NCBI GenBank assembly: GCA_020161835.1
Contig: JAIUNL010000002.1
Coordinates: 186,001-250,000, forward strand
DNA length: 64,000 bases
DNA from: Bacteroidota bacterium
Lineage (GTDB): Bacteria > Bacteroidota > JABWAT01
Direction: 5' to 3'
Below are positions 7,772-17,347 of this stretch, in pieces (the first letter of the stretch is position 1; each line of letters begins with the position of its first letter). The position numbers were made by a program, and so were the translations under genes. The notes under the pieces are model-generated. The model saw nothing but the letters and a program-made list of their open reading frames with translations, had not been told where the DNA came from and did no database searches.

Positions 7772-9403
7772 TCATTCCGACTTTTTTTGTTTTTCAGTAC
7801 TGTCAAGCACTTCACTATAAGTTTTGAAAAGGTCCAGAGCTGTTTTCAGAACCTTATCTGTTTTTAGATTTACGGTGTAAAATCCCTTATCTCCCCAGAT
7901 TTGGCGGGCAATGAGGGCGCTAAGGTAATTTTTTTTCCAATCTTCATCATCCTTACTGATTTTTCCAGTGACTTTTACGCCCTGATTCACTGAAAAGGAA
8001 TCAAATTTTTGCAGAAGTTCCTGAGATGGTTTGAATTTTTTTTCAAATTCACCAAGTGTCCTGAATTCTTTTTTTAGCACTTCCCTGTTGGCATCAAGAT
8101 AATTTTGAACAAAGTCTGAAAAAATATTTTTCCTGATCAGGTCACCCGTGTATTCATTTAAGGTATCAGTCTGAACAAAGTAATCGGGTGTTATGCCACC
8201 TCCGCCGAATACAGTACGATTTCCTGCAGTTTTATATGCCGGGTGTGTACTATCAGGCAACTGAAGCTCTGCAGCAGAAACAGGAGTTGTTTCTTTTCTT
8301 GTTTGAAGATCACTGTAATATTTCTGTTTGCCGTCTTTATAGCTTCTTTGAATAAGCCGGCCGGATGGGGTGTAATATCTTGAAACCGTTAACCTTAGTG
8401 CACTGTGATCTTCATCTATAGGGAATTGTTTCTGTACAAGCCCCTTCCCAAATGAAGTTTCACCAACTATGAGCCCCCGATCCCAATCCTGAACAGCACC
8501 GGCAACAATTTCTGACGCACTGGCACTTGTCCGGTCAATCAAAATGATCAGGTTTCCTGTTTCGAAACTTCCTGCTGTTGTAGATGAAAAAGTTTCTTCA
8601 CTTCGCGAATCTCTGCTTTTTGTATAAACAATCTGCTTTCCCTCAGGCAAGAATTCATCTGACATCTGAACCGCCTGATCTAAAAATCCACCCGGATTAC
8701 CTCTCAGGTCAAGAACGAGACGTGTAATTCCTTTCGATCTCAGTTCTTTCAGTGCCTTCACAAATTCAGAGTGGGTTCCTGATGAAAACCGGTTTATCTT
8801 GATGTAGCCGGTTTGCTCGTCGAGCAGAAGGCTTGCATCAACTGAGAAAAGTGATATTTCATCTCTGATAATAACAAAATCAAGGTTTCTTTTTTGGGAT
8901 GGGCGGTAAACGGTAACTTTTACTTTTGTGCCCTTCGGTCCCCTTAACTTTTTGGGAACACGATCAGATTTCAACCCGATTGCCGTTGAGTCATCAATTG
9001 AAATAATTCTGTCTCCAGCCTGAATTCCCAATTTAACACTGGGTCCTCCCGGTATCGGATTGGTAATGGTAATCGTATCTGAAATAATACGGAACTCAAC
9101 ACCAATCCCTTCAAATTTCCCTCTGAAATCTTCATTAACTCTTTCAAGATCTTTTGGTGGGATGTAAACACTGTGCGGATCCAGTTTTTCAAGCAACCCA
9201 GTAATGGCGCCATCAACAATTTGCCGTGAATCTACGGTATCAACATAATTTGTTATGACCAATTTCAACACTTTATTCAGTTTTGCAATCTGCCTGTAAG
9301 CCTGATCGTCGCCCATAAAATACTGAGTTGTCATTCCACCAAGGAAACCAACGAGTAAAACTAATCCGCCAAGATAAACTAGCTGTCTTTTTGTAATCTG
9401 CAA
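7772..9403 (-). CDS. S41-family C-terminal processing peptidase (CtpA/Prc-like)
   Basis: The 543-residue protein starts with one membrane-spanning or signal-anchor helix (about 7-28), then has an S41 N-terminal helical bundle (LLEKLDPHSVYIPP), a PDZ domain (about 85-170, GIGVEFRI ... GIQAGDRIISID) and the catalytic domain. The nucleophile Ser lies in DRTSASASEIVAGA and the general-base Lys in GETSFGKGLVQ. It has a further C-terminal helical extension of about 130 residues. Such enzymes act in the periplasm on protein C-termini during envelope quality control. It sits 67 bp downstream of the Wzi-like gene with the same orientation. Confidence 0.93.
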   Translation of the reverse strand: MQITKRQLVYLGGLVLLVGFLGGMTTQYFMGDDQAYRQIAKLNKVLKLVITNYVDTVDSRQIVDGAITGLLEKLDPHSVYIPPKDLERVNEDFRGKFEGIGVEFRIISDTITITNPIPGGPSVKLGIQAGDRIISIDDSTAIGLKSDRVPKKLRGPKGTKVKVTVYRPSQKRNLDFVIIRDEISLFSVDASLLLDEQTGYIKINRFSSGTHSEFVKALKELRSKGITRLVLDLRGNPGGFLDQAVQMSDEFLPEGKQIVYTKSRDSRSEETFSSTTAGSFETGNLIILIDRTSASASEIVAGAVQDWDRGLIVGETSFGKGLVQKQFPIDEDHSALRLTVSRYYTPSGRLIQRSYKDGKQKYYSDLQTRKETTPVSAAELQLPDSTHPAYKTAGNRTVFGGGGITPDYFVQTDTLNEYTGDLIRKNIFSDFVQNYLDANREVLKKEFRTLGEFEKKFKPSQELLQKFDSFSVNQGVKVTGKISKDDEDWKKNYLSALIARQIWGDKGFYTVNLKTDKVLKTALDLFKTYSEVLDSTEKQKKSE

Positions 9404-9470
9404 TTCGGCTCTCCGGTTCCGGTTTTATTTTAAATTCAGACAACCCTGAAAGTGGTTGTGTCTGTTAAAT

Positions 9471-11192
9471 TCAATATTCAATGGTGTATTTAATATAACT
9501 GAACCCATAACTTCCAGACTTCTTTTCAGTTATCCTGACTTCATCAGTCAGATCATACACCCAATTGAGATAATTGTTCCTGGAAAATTCATATTTCAGA
9601 TCAATCTTCCATTTATTTAACCTTCGTCTGTTTCCGTCAAGAAAAAATACTCTTTCAGGGTCACCCGGAAGTCTGATCGGTTCAAATAGGTCACCACCAT
9701 AATTGGTATTAAGTTTCCCCGAATTGTCGTATGTATTTTCACCCGATCGAACAAGCCGGTGTTCAAGTGTAAGCTTCACAGAACTATTTAAATAATAAAA
9801 CAAACGGGTCATCAATTCATCTGAGTTTGGTCCAATCCTGTGCCCAAGTGGAAACCCGTAGGCACTATAAGTATTGACTGAATCCAAATGAGAATACACA
9901 TAAGGCCGGATCAAAGTGTATTCCATAATAAGATTAAGATCAGGAACACCGAGTGCTGAAGTCCACCAAAATCCACCCTGTAGGGCAATTTTATTTGAAA
10001 ACCGGTTAAGATCTCCCAAATTTGACAAAATATCTTCATCCATTAAAAATGTACCCTGAATTTCAAACCCCGGAATAAAGTGAGTCTGGAAATCCGCCCA
10101 GAAAAGATTGTTATCTCTATCCTGCAGGGAGAGTTCAAGAAATTTAAAAAAGGAGAGAGGGGTTAAATAGGCCATATCCAACTGACGTGAATAAACGGTT
10201 GCCTCACCCACTCCAATATCAAAAAGATCAGGAAATGAGAGCTGCAGCCTGTGAAATGCCAGATATTTTGTATAATTCTTTGATCGGTCAACACTGAAAC
10301 GGCCTACTGTTGACGCATGCATTGATGTCAGTGAAAAATAGCCGTAATTCATCCTGAACTTAACAAAATCAAGGTCAGGCTGCTCCCCTGAAAGAATCAG
10401 ACTGTTGCTGTAACCATAACCATACCGTGTTGTTTCACGCCCCAACTGAACAGCAAGAACAGAACCCTGAGCGGGTTCAGAAACATATTGAATATATCCC
10501 TGGGTAAAATCGTAATTTTTTATGGGTTCCAGATTTTCATTATACTTAAAGCTGTAAGTTAATCGCGGATCAGTTTGTAACTGAAGCGGATGGTAACCGT
10601 TTGCCCCTCCCTTGATAACTGAAACATTGTAACCAAAATGGTTAAAAACAGTTCCCATAAAGCGAAACCCGCCATCGTAGAGCAAGGCCTGCCTGTTTCT
10701 CTTTTCGCCGGTTTCACCTGTATAAGTAAAATACCCGACCCCTTCCATATAAATATTGGCGTTTTCATCCTTATAAACATATACATTTTTAGACTTGTCG
10801 CTGTAAAAATCAGTGAATACTTTTACAAAAGGGCGGTTAAAGTCAAAAAGCTCATACGATTTTTCAGTTTCAAGATTTTCGGGAAAGAATTCATTCGCAA
10901 ATTTTTCAAGTCTGTTCCTGTCAGTTTCGGAAAGCTGATTTTTAACTCTTTCAATCTCCCGAAGCCATCTTTCAATTTCAAACCGGGTTTTGTTCGGGTT
11001 GGCATCATTTAAAGAAGGCAGATTTCCTTTTATACTTTGCTCTTTAAGAAAGTCATATACCTCATTGTTCAAAGGAATATTTTCAGCCTGTGAAAAAACC
11101 TTTCCCGATGAAAACAATAGGATCAAAAACAGTAAAAGAAAACCCCTTTTAAAAGAGTTGTCACTTTTTGTGAGTTGTATTAAATTGATCAA
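9471..11192 (-). CDS. Outer-membrane beta-barrel protein, capsule assembly Wzi-like
   Basis: The 573-residue protein has a signal peptide (hydrophobic core about 17-32, cleavage after SSGKVFSQ or nearby), a helical N-terminal region of about 100 residues, and then many alternating strands ending in an aromatic residue (KYTIEY), as expected for an outer-membrane barrel. The pattern around FHRLQLSFPDLFDIGVGE and YLTPLSFFKF resembles Wzi-family proteins, which anchor capsule at the cell surface. The barrel call is firm, the Wzi assignment moderate. It is divergent from the ECF sigma gene. Capsule-control genes occur 40 kb away at 51-55 kb. Confidence 0.65.
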   Translation of the reverse strand: MINLIQLTKSDNSFKRGFLLLFLILLFSSGKVFSQAENIPLNNEVYDFLKEQSIKGNLPSLNDANPNKTRFEIERWLREIERVKNQLSETDRNRLEKFANEFFPENLETEKSYELFDFNRPFVKVFTDFYSDKSKNVYVYKDENANIYMEGVGYFTYTGETGEKRNRQALLYDGGFRFMGTVFNHFGYNVSVIKGGANGYHPLQLQTDPRLTYSFKYNENLEPIKNYDFTQGYIQYVSEPAQGSVLAVQLGRETTRYGYGYSNSLILSGEQPDLDFVKFRMNYGYFSLTSMHASTVGRFSVDRSKNYTKYLAFHRLQLSFPDLFDIGVGEATVYSRQLDMAYLTPLSFFKFLELSLQDRDNNLFWADFQTHFIPGFEIQGTFLMDEDILSNLGDLNRFSNKIALQGGFWWTSALGVPDLNLIMEYTLIRPYVYSHLDSVNTYSAYGFPLGHRIGPNSDELMTRLFYYLNSSVKLTLEHRLVRSGENTYDNSGKLNTNYGGDLFEPIRLPGDPERVFFLDGNRRRLNKWKIDLKYEFSRNNYLNWVYDLTDEVRITEKKSGSYGFSYIKYTIEY

Positions 11193-11374
11193 AAACTAAC
11201 ATTCCTTTTTAAAATCACCTTGATTAGTCATCCATGTGCCAGCATTTGTCACACCGGATTAACTATATTTCACCATTATACAGGTTTTATTTTCTGGTTG
11301 TGCGGAAAATAATTATATTGTTTAAAATAGACGAATCATATAACTGAAATTTGCTCTTATTATCCAAATTCCGA

Positions 11375-11929
11375 ATGAAAAACCAGTCAGAAATATCAGA
11401 TCAGGACTTATGCAGGTTAATTTCGGCTGGGCGTGAAGACGCATTTAAGGAATTGTTCAACCGCTATTTCAACTCCCTTTTCCACTTTGCATTCAGACGG
11501 ATTCATGATGAATCAACGGTCAGGGATTTAATTCAGGATACATTTTTAAAAGTTTGGATCGCAAGAGCGGATCTTGATCCGAACCGGTCTTTAAAATCTT
11601 ACCTGTTTACCATTACAAATAACCTCATTATTGATCATTTCAGAAAAACATCAAATCATTTTCTTGATTATGAAGACTTTTCTGATTCAGTTAGTTTTAC
11701 AACCCATTCCCTTGAACAGATTCCTTCAACTGATCTCACTGATAAAATCAGGGAAATCATAAATAAACAGCCCGACAGCATCAAAACGATATTTTTTCTG
11801 AGCAAACAAGAGGGCTACAAAAACCAGGAAATTGCCGAAATACTGGGCATTTCAGTAAAAACTGTCGAAGCCAGGATGACCAAATTGATTAAAATCATCA
11901 GGGAAAATCTTACAAAAGGGTTTTCCTGA
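11375..11929 (+). CDS. ECF-type RNA polymerase sigma factor
   Basis: This sigma-70 family protein of 184 residues has region 2 (EDAFKELFNRYFNSLFHFA ... DLIQDTFLKVW) and region 4 (EGYKNQEIAEILGISVKTV), with no region 1 or 3. I chose the ATG at 11375; an in-frame TTG at 11351 would add eight residues but no better ribosome site is visible. It is first in a three-gene operon with a FecR anti-sigma factor and an STN-type TonB receptor, the standard cell-surface signalling arrangement of Bacteroidota. It probably activates its own operon and the downstream receptor. Confidence 0.93.
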   Translation: MKNQSEISDQDLCRLISAGREDAFKELFNRYFNSLFHFAFRRIHDESTVRDLIQDTFLKVWIARADLDPNRSLKSYLFTITNNLIIDHFRKTSNHFLDYEDFSDSVSFTTHSLEQIPSTDLTDKIREIINKQPDSIKTIFFLSKQEGYKNQEIAEILGISVKTVEARMTKLIKIIRENLTKGFS

Positions 11930-11970
11930 GTGTCAACCGTATCAAAGATATCCGAAAATATCAGAACATA

Positions 11971-12918
11971 ATGAACACAAAAATTGATGAACTTATCGGG
12001 AAATCCATTTCGGGTGGACTTTCAGAAGCAGAACAAGCTGAGTTAAACAGTTGGATTGCATTGTCCCCTGAAAATGCCGAAGAATATAATGCCATCTGTG
12101 GTTTTTTACTGGAAAAAGAAGACTTGCCGTCCCGGTCACAAGAAGAAGATTGGACAAAGCTTCTTGTAAAAATAAATACTGTTGAAAAACAAAATCGGAT
12201 TCGCCCATTCAGAAACTTAAGTGGATCCAATTTCCTTGTCGCGGCGGCTTTAATTTTGGCAATTGGTTTAGTTTTCTGGTACAAATCTGGTGACAATGGG
12301 CTAACTGAACATTTTTCTGGTGTAAACGAACTGTTTCTTGAAGACGGGTCTCAGATCATTTTGTATGGTGACGGAAAACTTACAATCCCTTCACCTTTTA
12401 ACCGTTATGTTGAGCTCACCGGGTCTGCTTATTTTATCATCCAGCCTGATATTAATCATCCCTTTATTATTAAAACCCAGAATGCAACTGTTAAAGTAAA
12501 AGGAACCCGGTTTACAGTTAGAAGCCAGGAAAAATTTACTCATTTAGTTGTTACTGAAGGGAAGGTTCTGTTGAATGGACTTACAGGTGATACCACAGTT
12601 AAAGAGTTGGGTGCAGGCATGGCAGGTTCAGTTGCTGATAGTTCAGTTCTCAGACCTGATCTTGATCACACAACCAGTGATATTATTCAATGGGAAAAAA
12701 ACAGGCTTGTTTTCAGAAAAATTCCTTTAATTACGCTGATGAAGGAGATTTCTTTACAATTTGGTGTCACAATTCAAATTAAAAATCCCGAAGTTATGAC
12801 TCAAACCGTTTCTGGTATTTACGAATTTCAAACTGAGGAAGGTATTATTCAATCAGTTTGTTCTGCACTAAACTTGCAGGTTACCAAAGAGGGTACAGTC
12901 TACTCTATTTTCAAATAG
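11971..12918 (+). CDS. FecR-family anti-sigma factor
   Basis: The 315-residue protein has a cytoplasmic N-terminal helical domain (1-80) that would hold the sigma factor, one transmembrane helix (about 88-104, FLVAAALILAIGLVFWY), a periplasmic FecR beta domain (about 115-205, with VKVKGTRFTVR) and a C-terminal DUF4974-type domain (about 245-315, FRKIPLITLMKEISLQFGV). FecR proteins sense the occupied TonB receptor through its STN domain and release the sigma factor. It lies 41 bp after the sigma gene and 18 bp before the receptor gene. Confidence 0.93.
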   Translation: MNTKIDELIGKSISGGLSEAEQAELNSWIALSPENAEEYNAICGFLLEKEDLPSRSQEEDWTKLLVKINTVEKQNRIRPFRNLSGSNFLVAAALILAIGLVFWYKSGDNGLTEHFSGVNELFLEDGSQIILYGDGKLTIPSPFNRYVELTGSAYFIIQPDINHPFIIKTQNATVKVKGTRFTVRSQEKFTHLVVTEGKVLLNGLTGDTTVKELGAGMAGSVADSSVLRPDLDHTTSDIIQWEKNRLVFRKIPLITLMKEISLQFGVTIQIKNPEVMTQTVSGIYEFQTEEGIIQSVCSALNLQVTKEGTVYSIFK

Positions 12919-12936
12919 TAAAAAGAGAGATCGGCA

Positions 12937-15420
12937 GTGGCTATAAAGGCTGTGATTTTTTTTGTTTTGGTTGTGTTTTTCTCCTTTCAGGTTACCGGCC
13001 AGAATCCGCACGATTTTTCATTCAAACAAGAACCACTTGGCAACGTTCTCCTCACACTTGCAAAATCGAATAATCTGAACCTTATTTTTTCTGACAGCCT
13101 TGTAAATGGAAAAGTGGTTTCGGGCAATTACTCAAATAAGCAGCTCATTGAAATCCTCTACGATATATCAAGACAATGCCCGGTTCGTTTTCTTTATGAA
13201 CCCGACAGTTCAATTTCAGTTATCAGCAGCAGTCTTAAAAAAAACGGCAGATTCATAGGCTCTGTGCATGACCTTGTAACAAAAGAACCCATCCCCGATT
13301 GTTTTATTTATTCTGAAGACTCAAGATTTATTGCCCAAACTGATGATGCCGGAAAGATTTCACTAAATTCTGTTCCGGGTGGAATTTATCATTTTATCAT
13401 CTTCAGACTGGGTTACAGACCCCAGAATGCATTTGTCTGCTTTAATCCGGTTAACCAGAGTACAAGTCAGTTTTTTTTAGTTCCATCTGAGATCTTCACC
13501 GATGAAATTATAGTTCTGAATCCGGTTAACCAACTCAGTACAGAAAGATCAGGAGATACCGAAACACACTCACTTGAAACACCCTACAATTATTATCAGG
13601 ATATTTTTCGCTCACTTCAATCGGTTTCCGGTGTTGATGGAAATGAAATCAGTGCCAATTTCAGTATACGGGGCGGACACCCTGATGAAAACAAAATCTT
13701 ATTGAATAATCTTGAATTACTCTCGCCCTATCATTTCAGCAACTTTTTCAACCTGACAAGTGTAATAAATCAGGATATTCTTGAAACACATCACCTATAC
13801 AGGGATGGATTTTCCGCTAAATACGGAAACAGAATGTCTGGCGTATTTGATATGACAACAAAAACAACTCCTTCCGGTTGGAAATTGTCTACAGATCTTA
13901 CAGGAACCAATGCTGTTGCAGGTATGAAACTGAAAGAGATAACGGCCTTATTCAGTTATCGTACAGGGAATTTAAATTCCCTCTACCGAAATTCTTTTGG
14001 CAGTCAAAATCTCATGCCGGTTTATACTGATTTTTTTGCGACGTTGAATACCACTTTTTTCAGGAACCAGCGGGTTGAACTCAATTATCTTTCAGGAAAA
14101 GATAAAGTTAATCTTGAACGTGGGGGCAAACCATGGATTCCCTCTTTAAACTCTCTGAATACAAATTCTGCAATATGGATTAACCACAATTGGATTGTTA
14201 GCCCCAATTTATTTGTCAAAACAACTCTAAGTACCCAGCAAGTTAACAGGATCTCAGAATTTGATTTTATAAACTCAATTTCATCAGCCAACCCAGATCT
14301 GCATAAGATTGAAATGACCGGGGTCAGCCAGGAAATAACCTTTGAACCAAAATCAGGACATTTGGCTCAAATCGGATTCGAAGTTCAGCAAGGAACAATC
14401 AATTACAGGTTTTATGAAATCAGATTCGGATCAGGGAAAAATAGCCTTGATTCCATTAACCTGAATCTTGATAGAGGCCTTTTTCAGGCAAATATCTGGA
14501 GCCAATATAGTTTTCGGCCTGTTAATGATTTTTTGATTTCAGCAGGAATTCGTTCCGATTTCAGAGAAGGAACAAAACAGGTTTTACTTGATCCCAGGGT
14601 TTCGGTATTATGGAAACTGACTGATCCTGTTCTTATAAAAGGGTCGGTTGGTTATTATTCACAGTTTCAGCCCTGGGATAGGGTTGATATCGCTTCAGGT
14701 TCTCCTGTTTTTCAAAAACCTGAAAAATCAATTCAACTCCACTCGACCCTGATAATGTACCCGTTTCAAAATATAACCATTGAATCTGGTCTTTACATTA
14801 AAAATTACTACCAGCTTTTTGATGATCAGACTTTTAATTTTGAAGACAGGATTCTGTTGTTTAATCCAATCAGAGATGATTTTAACCCTACGAGCGGATC
14901 ATCAAGGGGATTTGATCTCATGGCTAAGCAAACTGAACCTTTTCATTACTGGTTGGTCAGCACGGGATTTGGTGAAAGCACCTTAGAGGATGGAAAAATA
15001 ACAGTACCCCGGATCTTCTTTAACACATGGAAGTTTGAACTTGCCTTCGGTATTAAAACACTTTCAAACTTTACATTTGATTTACAATGGAAAAATCAGA
15101 GTGGTGTTCCTTATACTGAACAATTCAACCCTGTTTTACTTGAAGATCCAGACATTTCTGCGTTTTTCGTTGAATATGGCAGACGAAACGGAAAACTTAC
15201 TGCAGGGAATCAATTCCTGAAAATAAAGGCAGGAAAGACTTTTGAAACAAAATGGGTTAGAATTTTGATCTATGGTGGTTTTTACAATCTGTTTGATCGA
15301 AAGGAACCTTTAGAAAACCATACTATTGTAAATCAAAACCGGAGTGTTCAGATTCCTATCAACACAAAAGTAGAAATACCCCGGGTTTTCTTTACAGGAA
15401 TTTCATTTGAAGGATTTTAA
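12937..15420 (+). CDS. TonB-dependent receptor with STN signalling domain
   Basis: The 827-residue outer-membrane receptor starts with GTG at 12937 after AGAGAGA. Domain order: signal peptide (1-21), STN domain (about 30-100, NVLLTLAKSNNLNLIFSDS), CarboxypepD_reg-like domain (about 104-185), plug (about 210-330, SANFSIRGGHPDENKILLN) and a 22-strand-type barrel to the C-terminal Phe. The STN domain plus the sigma/FecR pair upstream indicates ligand-triggered transcription. There is no SusD partner, so a polysaccharide substrate is not indicated; the ligand is unknown. Energy would come from one of the two Exb/TonB sets in the window. Confidence 0.92.
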   Translation: MAIKAVIFFVLVVFFSFQVTGQNPHDFSFKQEPLGNVLLTLAKSNNLNLIFSDSLVNGKVVSGNYSNKQLIEILYDISRQCPVRFLYEPDSSISVISSSLKKNGRFIGSVHDLVTKEPIPDCFIYSEDSRFIAQTDDAGKISLNSVPGGIYHFIIFRLGYRPQNAFVCFNPVNQSTSQFFLVPSEIFTDEIIVLNPVNQLSTERSGDTETHSLETPYNYYQDIFRSLQSVSGVDGNEISANFSIRGGHPDENKILLNNLELLSPYHFSNFFNLTSVINQDILETHHLYRDGFSAKYGNRMSGVFDMTTKTTPSGWKLSTDLTGTNAVAGMKLKEITALFSYRTGNLNSLYRNSFGSQNLMPVYTDFFATLNTTFFRNQRVELNYLSGKDKVNLERGGKPWIPSLNSLNTNSAIWINHNWIVSPNLFVKTTLSTQQVNRISEFDFINSISSANPDLHKIEMTGVSQEITFEPKSGHLAQIGFEVQQGTINYRFYEIRFGSGKNSLDSINLNLDRGLFQANIWSQYSFRPVNDFLISAGIRSDFREGTKQVLLDPRVSVLWKLTDPVLIKGSVGYYSQFQPWDRVDIASGSPVFQKPEKSIQLHSTLIMYPFQNITIESGLYIKNYYQLFDDQTFNFEDRILLFNPIRDDFNPTSGSSRGFDLMAKQTEPFHYWLVSTGFGESTLEDGKITVPRIFFNTWKFELAFGIKTLSNFTFDLQWKNQSGVPYTEQFNPVLLEDPDISAFFVEYGRRNGKLTAGNQFLKIKAGKTFETKWVRILIYGGFYNLFDRKEPLENHTIVNQNRSVQIPINTKVEIPRVFFTGISFEGF

Positions 15421-15433
15421 TTAAGTTTAGAAC

Positions 15434-15475
15434 AAAAAAAAAGCCGTAACCTGACTATCAGGTTACGGCTTTTTT
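15434..15475. terminator. Bidirectional terminator between the TonB receptor and aspS
   Basis: A perfect 12-bp stem (15443-15454 with 15458-15469) and a 3-base loop are flanked by an A-run on the left and a T-run on the right, so it can end transcription from both the receptor operon (plus) and aspS (minus). Confidence 0.92.
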
Positions 15476-15491
15476 AGTAGCAATACTTGTG

Positions 15492-17273
15492 TTATTTGAC
15501 AGGAATATGCGTTGTTTTAATGTATAGCTCCCTAAGCTGCTTATCCGCTACATCAGACGGTGCACCATCCATTAAACTTTGAGCATTTGAGTTTTTAGGA
15601 AACGCAATCACATCTCTGATGGATGTTGATTGTGTCATGATCATAACCAAACGATCCAAACCAAATGCGATTCCGCCATGAGGTGGGGCTCCAAATTTAA
15701 ACGCATCGAGTAAAAACCCAAATTTTTCTTTGGCTTCTTCAACTGACATACCAAGCAGTTCAAATATTTTAGATTGAACTTCTGGTTTATAAATCCTGAT
15801 TGACCCGCCAGCAACTTCATTTCCGTTTAAAACAAGATCATAAGCCTTTGCTCTTACAGCACTATTGTCTACACCTAATTTATCCATGTCTTCATCACGG
15901 GGTGAAGTGAACATGTGGTGCATGGCCACATATCGTTTTTCTTCCTCATCCCACTCCAGCAGCGGAAAGTCATTCACCCAATGAAACAAATACTGATTTT
16001 CATCAACAAGATTCAGGATTTTGCCCAATTCTAACCGGAGGTTTCCAAGAATAATTTTGTACTTGGTTCCCACACCCGTAGAGAGTAAAAGGGTATCACC
16101 TTCCTTTAAACCAAAACCATCAATAATGGCCTGCTTTGATTCATCATTTAAAAACTTAACAACGGGTCCATCTAACTGAGAACCCATTCTGAAAAGAATA
16201 AGGCCTGCAAGTCCTGCAGCTTTATAACGCTCAACCAGATCATCGTATGTATTTCTGCTTAAAACAGATGGAGATGGAATCCGGATTCCAGAAATGAGTT
16301 TACCCTCAGAAATAGCAGAATCAAAAACTTTAAAGCCCGTTTCTGCAGGAAGGGTAACATCAGAAATAATCAAAGGATTTCGCAGATCAGGCTTATCAGA
16401 GCCATATCGGTTGATTGCGATATCATAGGTCATTCGTTGAAATGGAACCGGAATCTCAATATTCATGACATCATGAAAAAGCCTGGCAACAAGCCCTTCT
16501 GCAACAGTTTGGATATCCTGCTGATCAATAAATGCCATTTCAATATCAATTTGTGTAAATTCAGGCTGGCGATCGGCACGTAAATCTTCATCCCTGAAGC
16601 ATTTTACAATCTGAAAATACCGGTCAAACCCTGAAACCATCAAAATCTGCTTATAAGTTTGCGGAGATTGTGGAAGGGCGAAAAATTTACCGGCATTTAC
16701 TCTCGAAGGCACAAGAAAATCTCGTGCACCCTCAGGTGTTGATTTCATCAGAACCGGTGTTTCAATTTCAGCAAACTGATGACGGTGGAAATAATCACGA
16801 ATGATATGGGTAATTCTTGACCGCAGTAAAAGTTTTTGCTGCAATCCTTCCCTTCTCAAATCGAGATACCGATACTTCAGACGTAAATCTTCATTAACTT
16901 CTTCAGTACCTTCAATTTGGAAAGGCAAAACCTGGCTTTGGTTCAGAACAGTTAATTCTAAAGCAACAACTTCAATTTCACCGGTTTCAAGATTTTCATT
17001 TCTTGAGTTTTCAGGCCGTAATCTCACTTTTCCGGTGACTGAAATAACCCATTCAGAACGAAGATTTTTTGCTATTGAGTAGACAGTTTCATTTGCTGGA
17101 TCGCAGACAACCTGAGTTTTACCAAATCTGTCCCGCAAATCTACAAACAGTACACCACCGTGGTCACGAATTCTGGCTACCCAACCAGATAAACGAATGG
17201 TTTTTCCTTCATCAATATTACGCAGGTCACCGCATGAAGCCATACGATGTGTGGTTGCTAACGTCGGAATCAT
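15492..17273 (-). CDS. aspS: Aspartate--tRNA ligase
   Basis: Class II synthetase of 593 residues, the bacterial-type length. It has an OB-fold anticodon domain (IRLSGWVARIRDHGGVLFVD), motif 2 (CFRDEDLRADRQPEFTQID), the bacterial GAD insertion domain, and motif 3 (GIAFGLDRLVMIM). I chose the ATG at 17273 (MIPTLATTHRMAS). The frame stays open for 20 more codons to 17333, but that stretch is the terminator of the upstream gene, so the longer start is unlikely. It is convergent with the TonB receptor operon and shares its bidirectional terminator. Confidence 0.96.
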   Translation of the reverse strand: MIPTLATTHRMASCGDLRNIDEGKTIRLSGWVARIRDHGGVLFVDLRDRFGKTQVVCDPANETVYSIAKNLRSEWVISVTGKVRLRPENSRNENLETGEIEVVALELTVLNQSQVLPFQIEGTEEVNEDLRLKYRYLDLRREGLQQKLLLRSRITHIIRDYFHRHQFAEIETPVLMKSTPEGARDFLVPSRVNAGKFFALPQSPQTYKQILMVSGFDRYFQIVKCFRDEDLRADRQPEFTQIDIEMAFIDQQDIQTVAEGLVARLFHDVMNIEIPVPFQRMTYDIAINRYGSDKPDLRNPLIISDVTLPAETGFKVFDSAISEGKLISGIRIPSPSVLSRNTYDDLVERYKAAGLAGLILFRMGSQLDGPVVKFLNDESKQAIIDGFGLKEGDTLLLSTGVGTKYKIILGNLRLELGKILNLVDENQYLFHWVNDFPLLEWDEEEKRYVAMHHMFTSPRDEDMDKLGVDNSAVRAKAYDLVLNGNEVAGGSIRIYKPEVQSKIFELLGMSVEEAKEKFGFLLDAFKFGAPPHGGIAFGLDRLVMIMTQSTSIRDVIAFPKNSNAQSLMDGAPSDVADKQLRELYIKTTHIPVK

Positions 17274-17290
17274 AGTCACTTTCTTAAAAT

Positions 17291-17324
17291 AAAAAAAACC
17301 AGGTTTAAACAAACCTGGTTTTTT
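17291..17324 (-). terminator. Terminator of the AgmX-type transducer gene
   Basis: A perfect 10-bp stem (AACCAGGTTT at 17297-17306, AAACCTGGTT at 17311-17320) with a 4-base loop is flanked by an A-run that becomes a T-run on the minus strand. It ends the ExbB/ExbD/AgmX operon 24-50 bp after its last stop codon and lies just upstream of the aspS start. Confidence 0.9.
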
Positions 17325-17347
17325 GACAAACAATTTTTTAATTACAA

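Noticed and set aside
17274..17333. Twenty extra N-terminal codons of aspS
   Set aside because: The stretch is the terminator of the upstream operon and is rich in Phe/Lys from A/T runs; the family start is at 17273.
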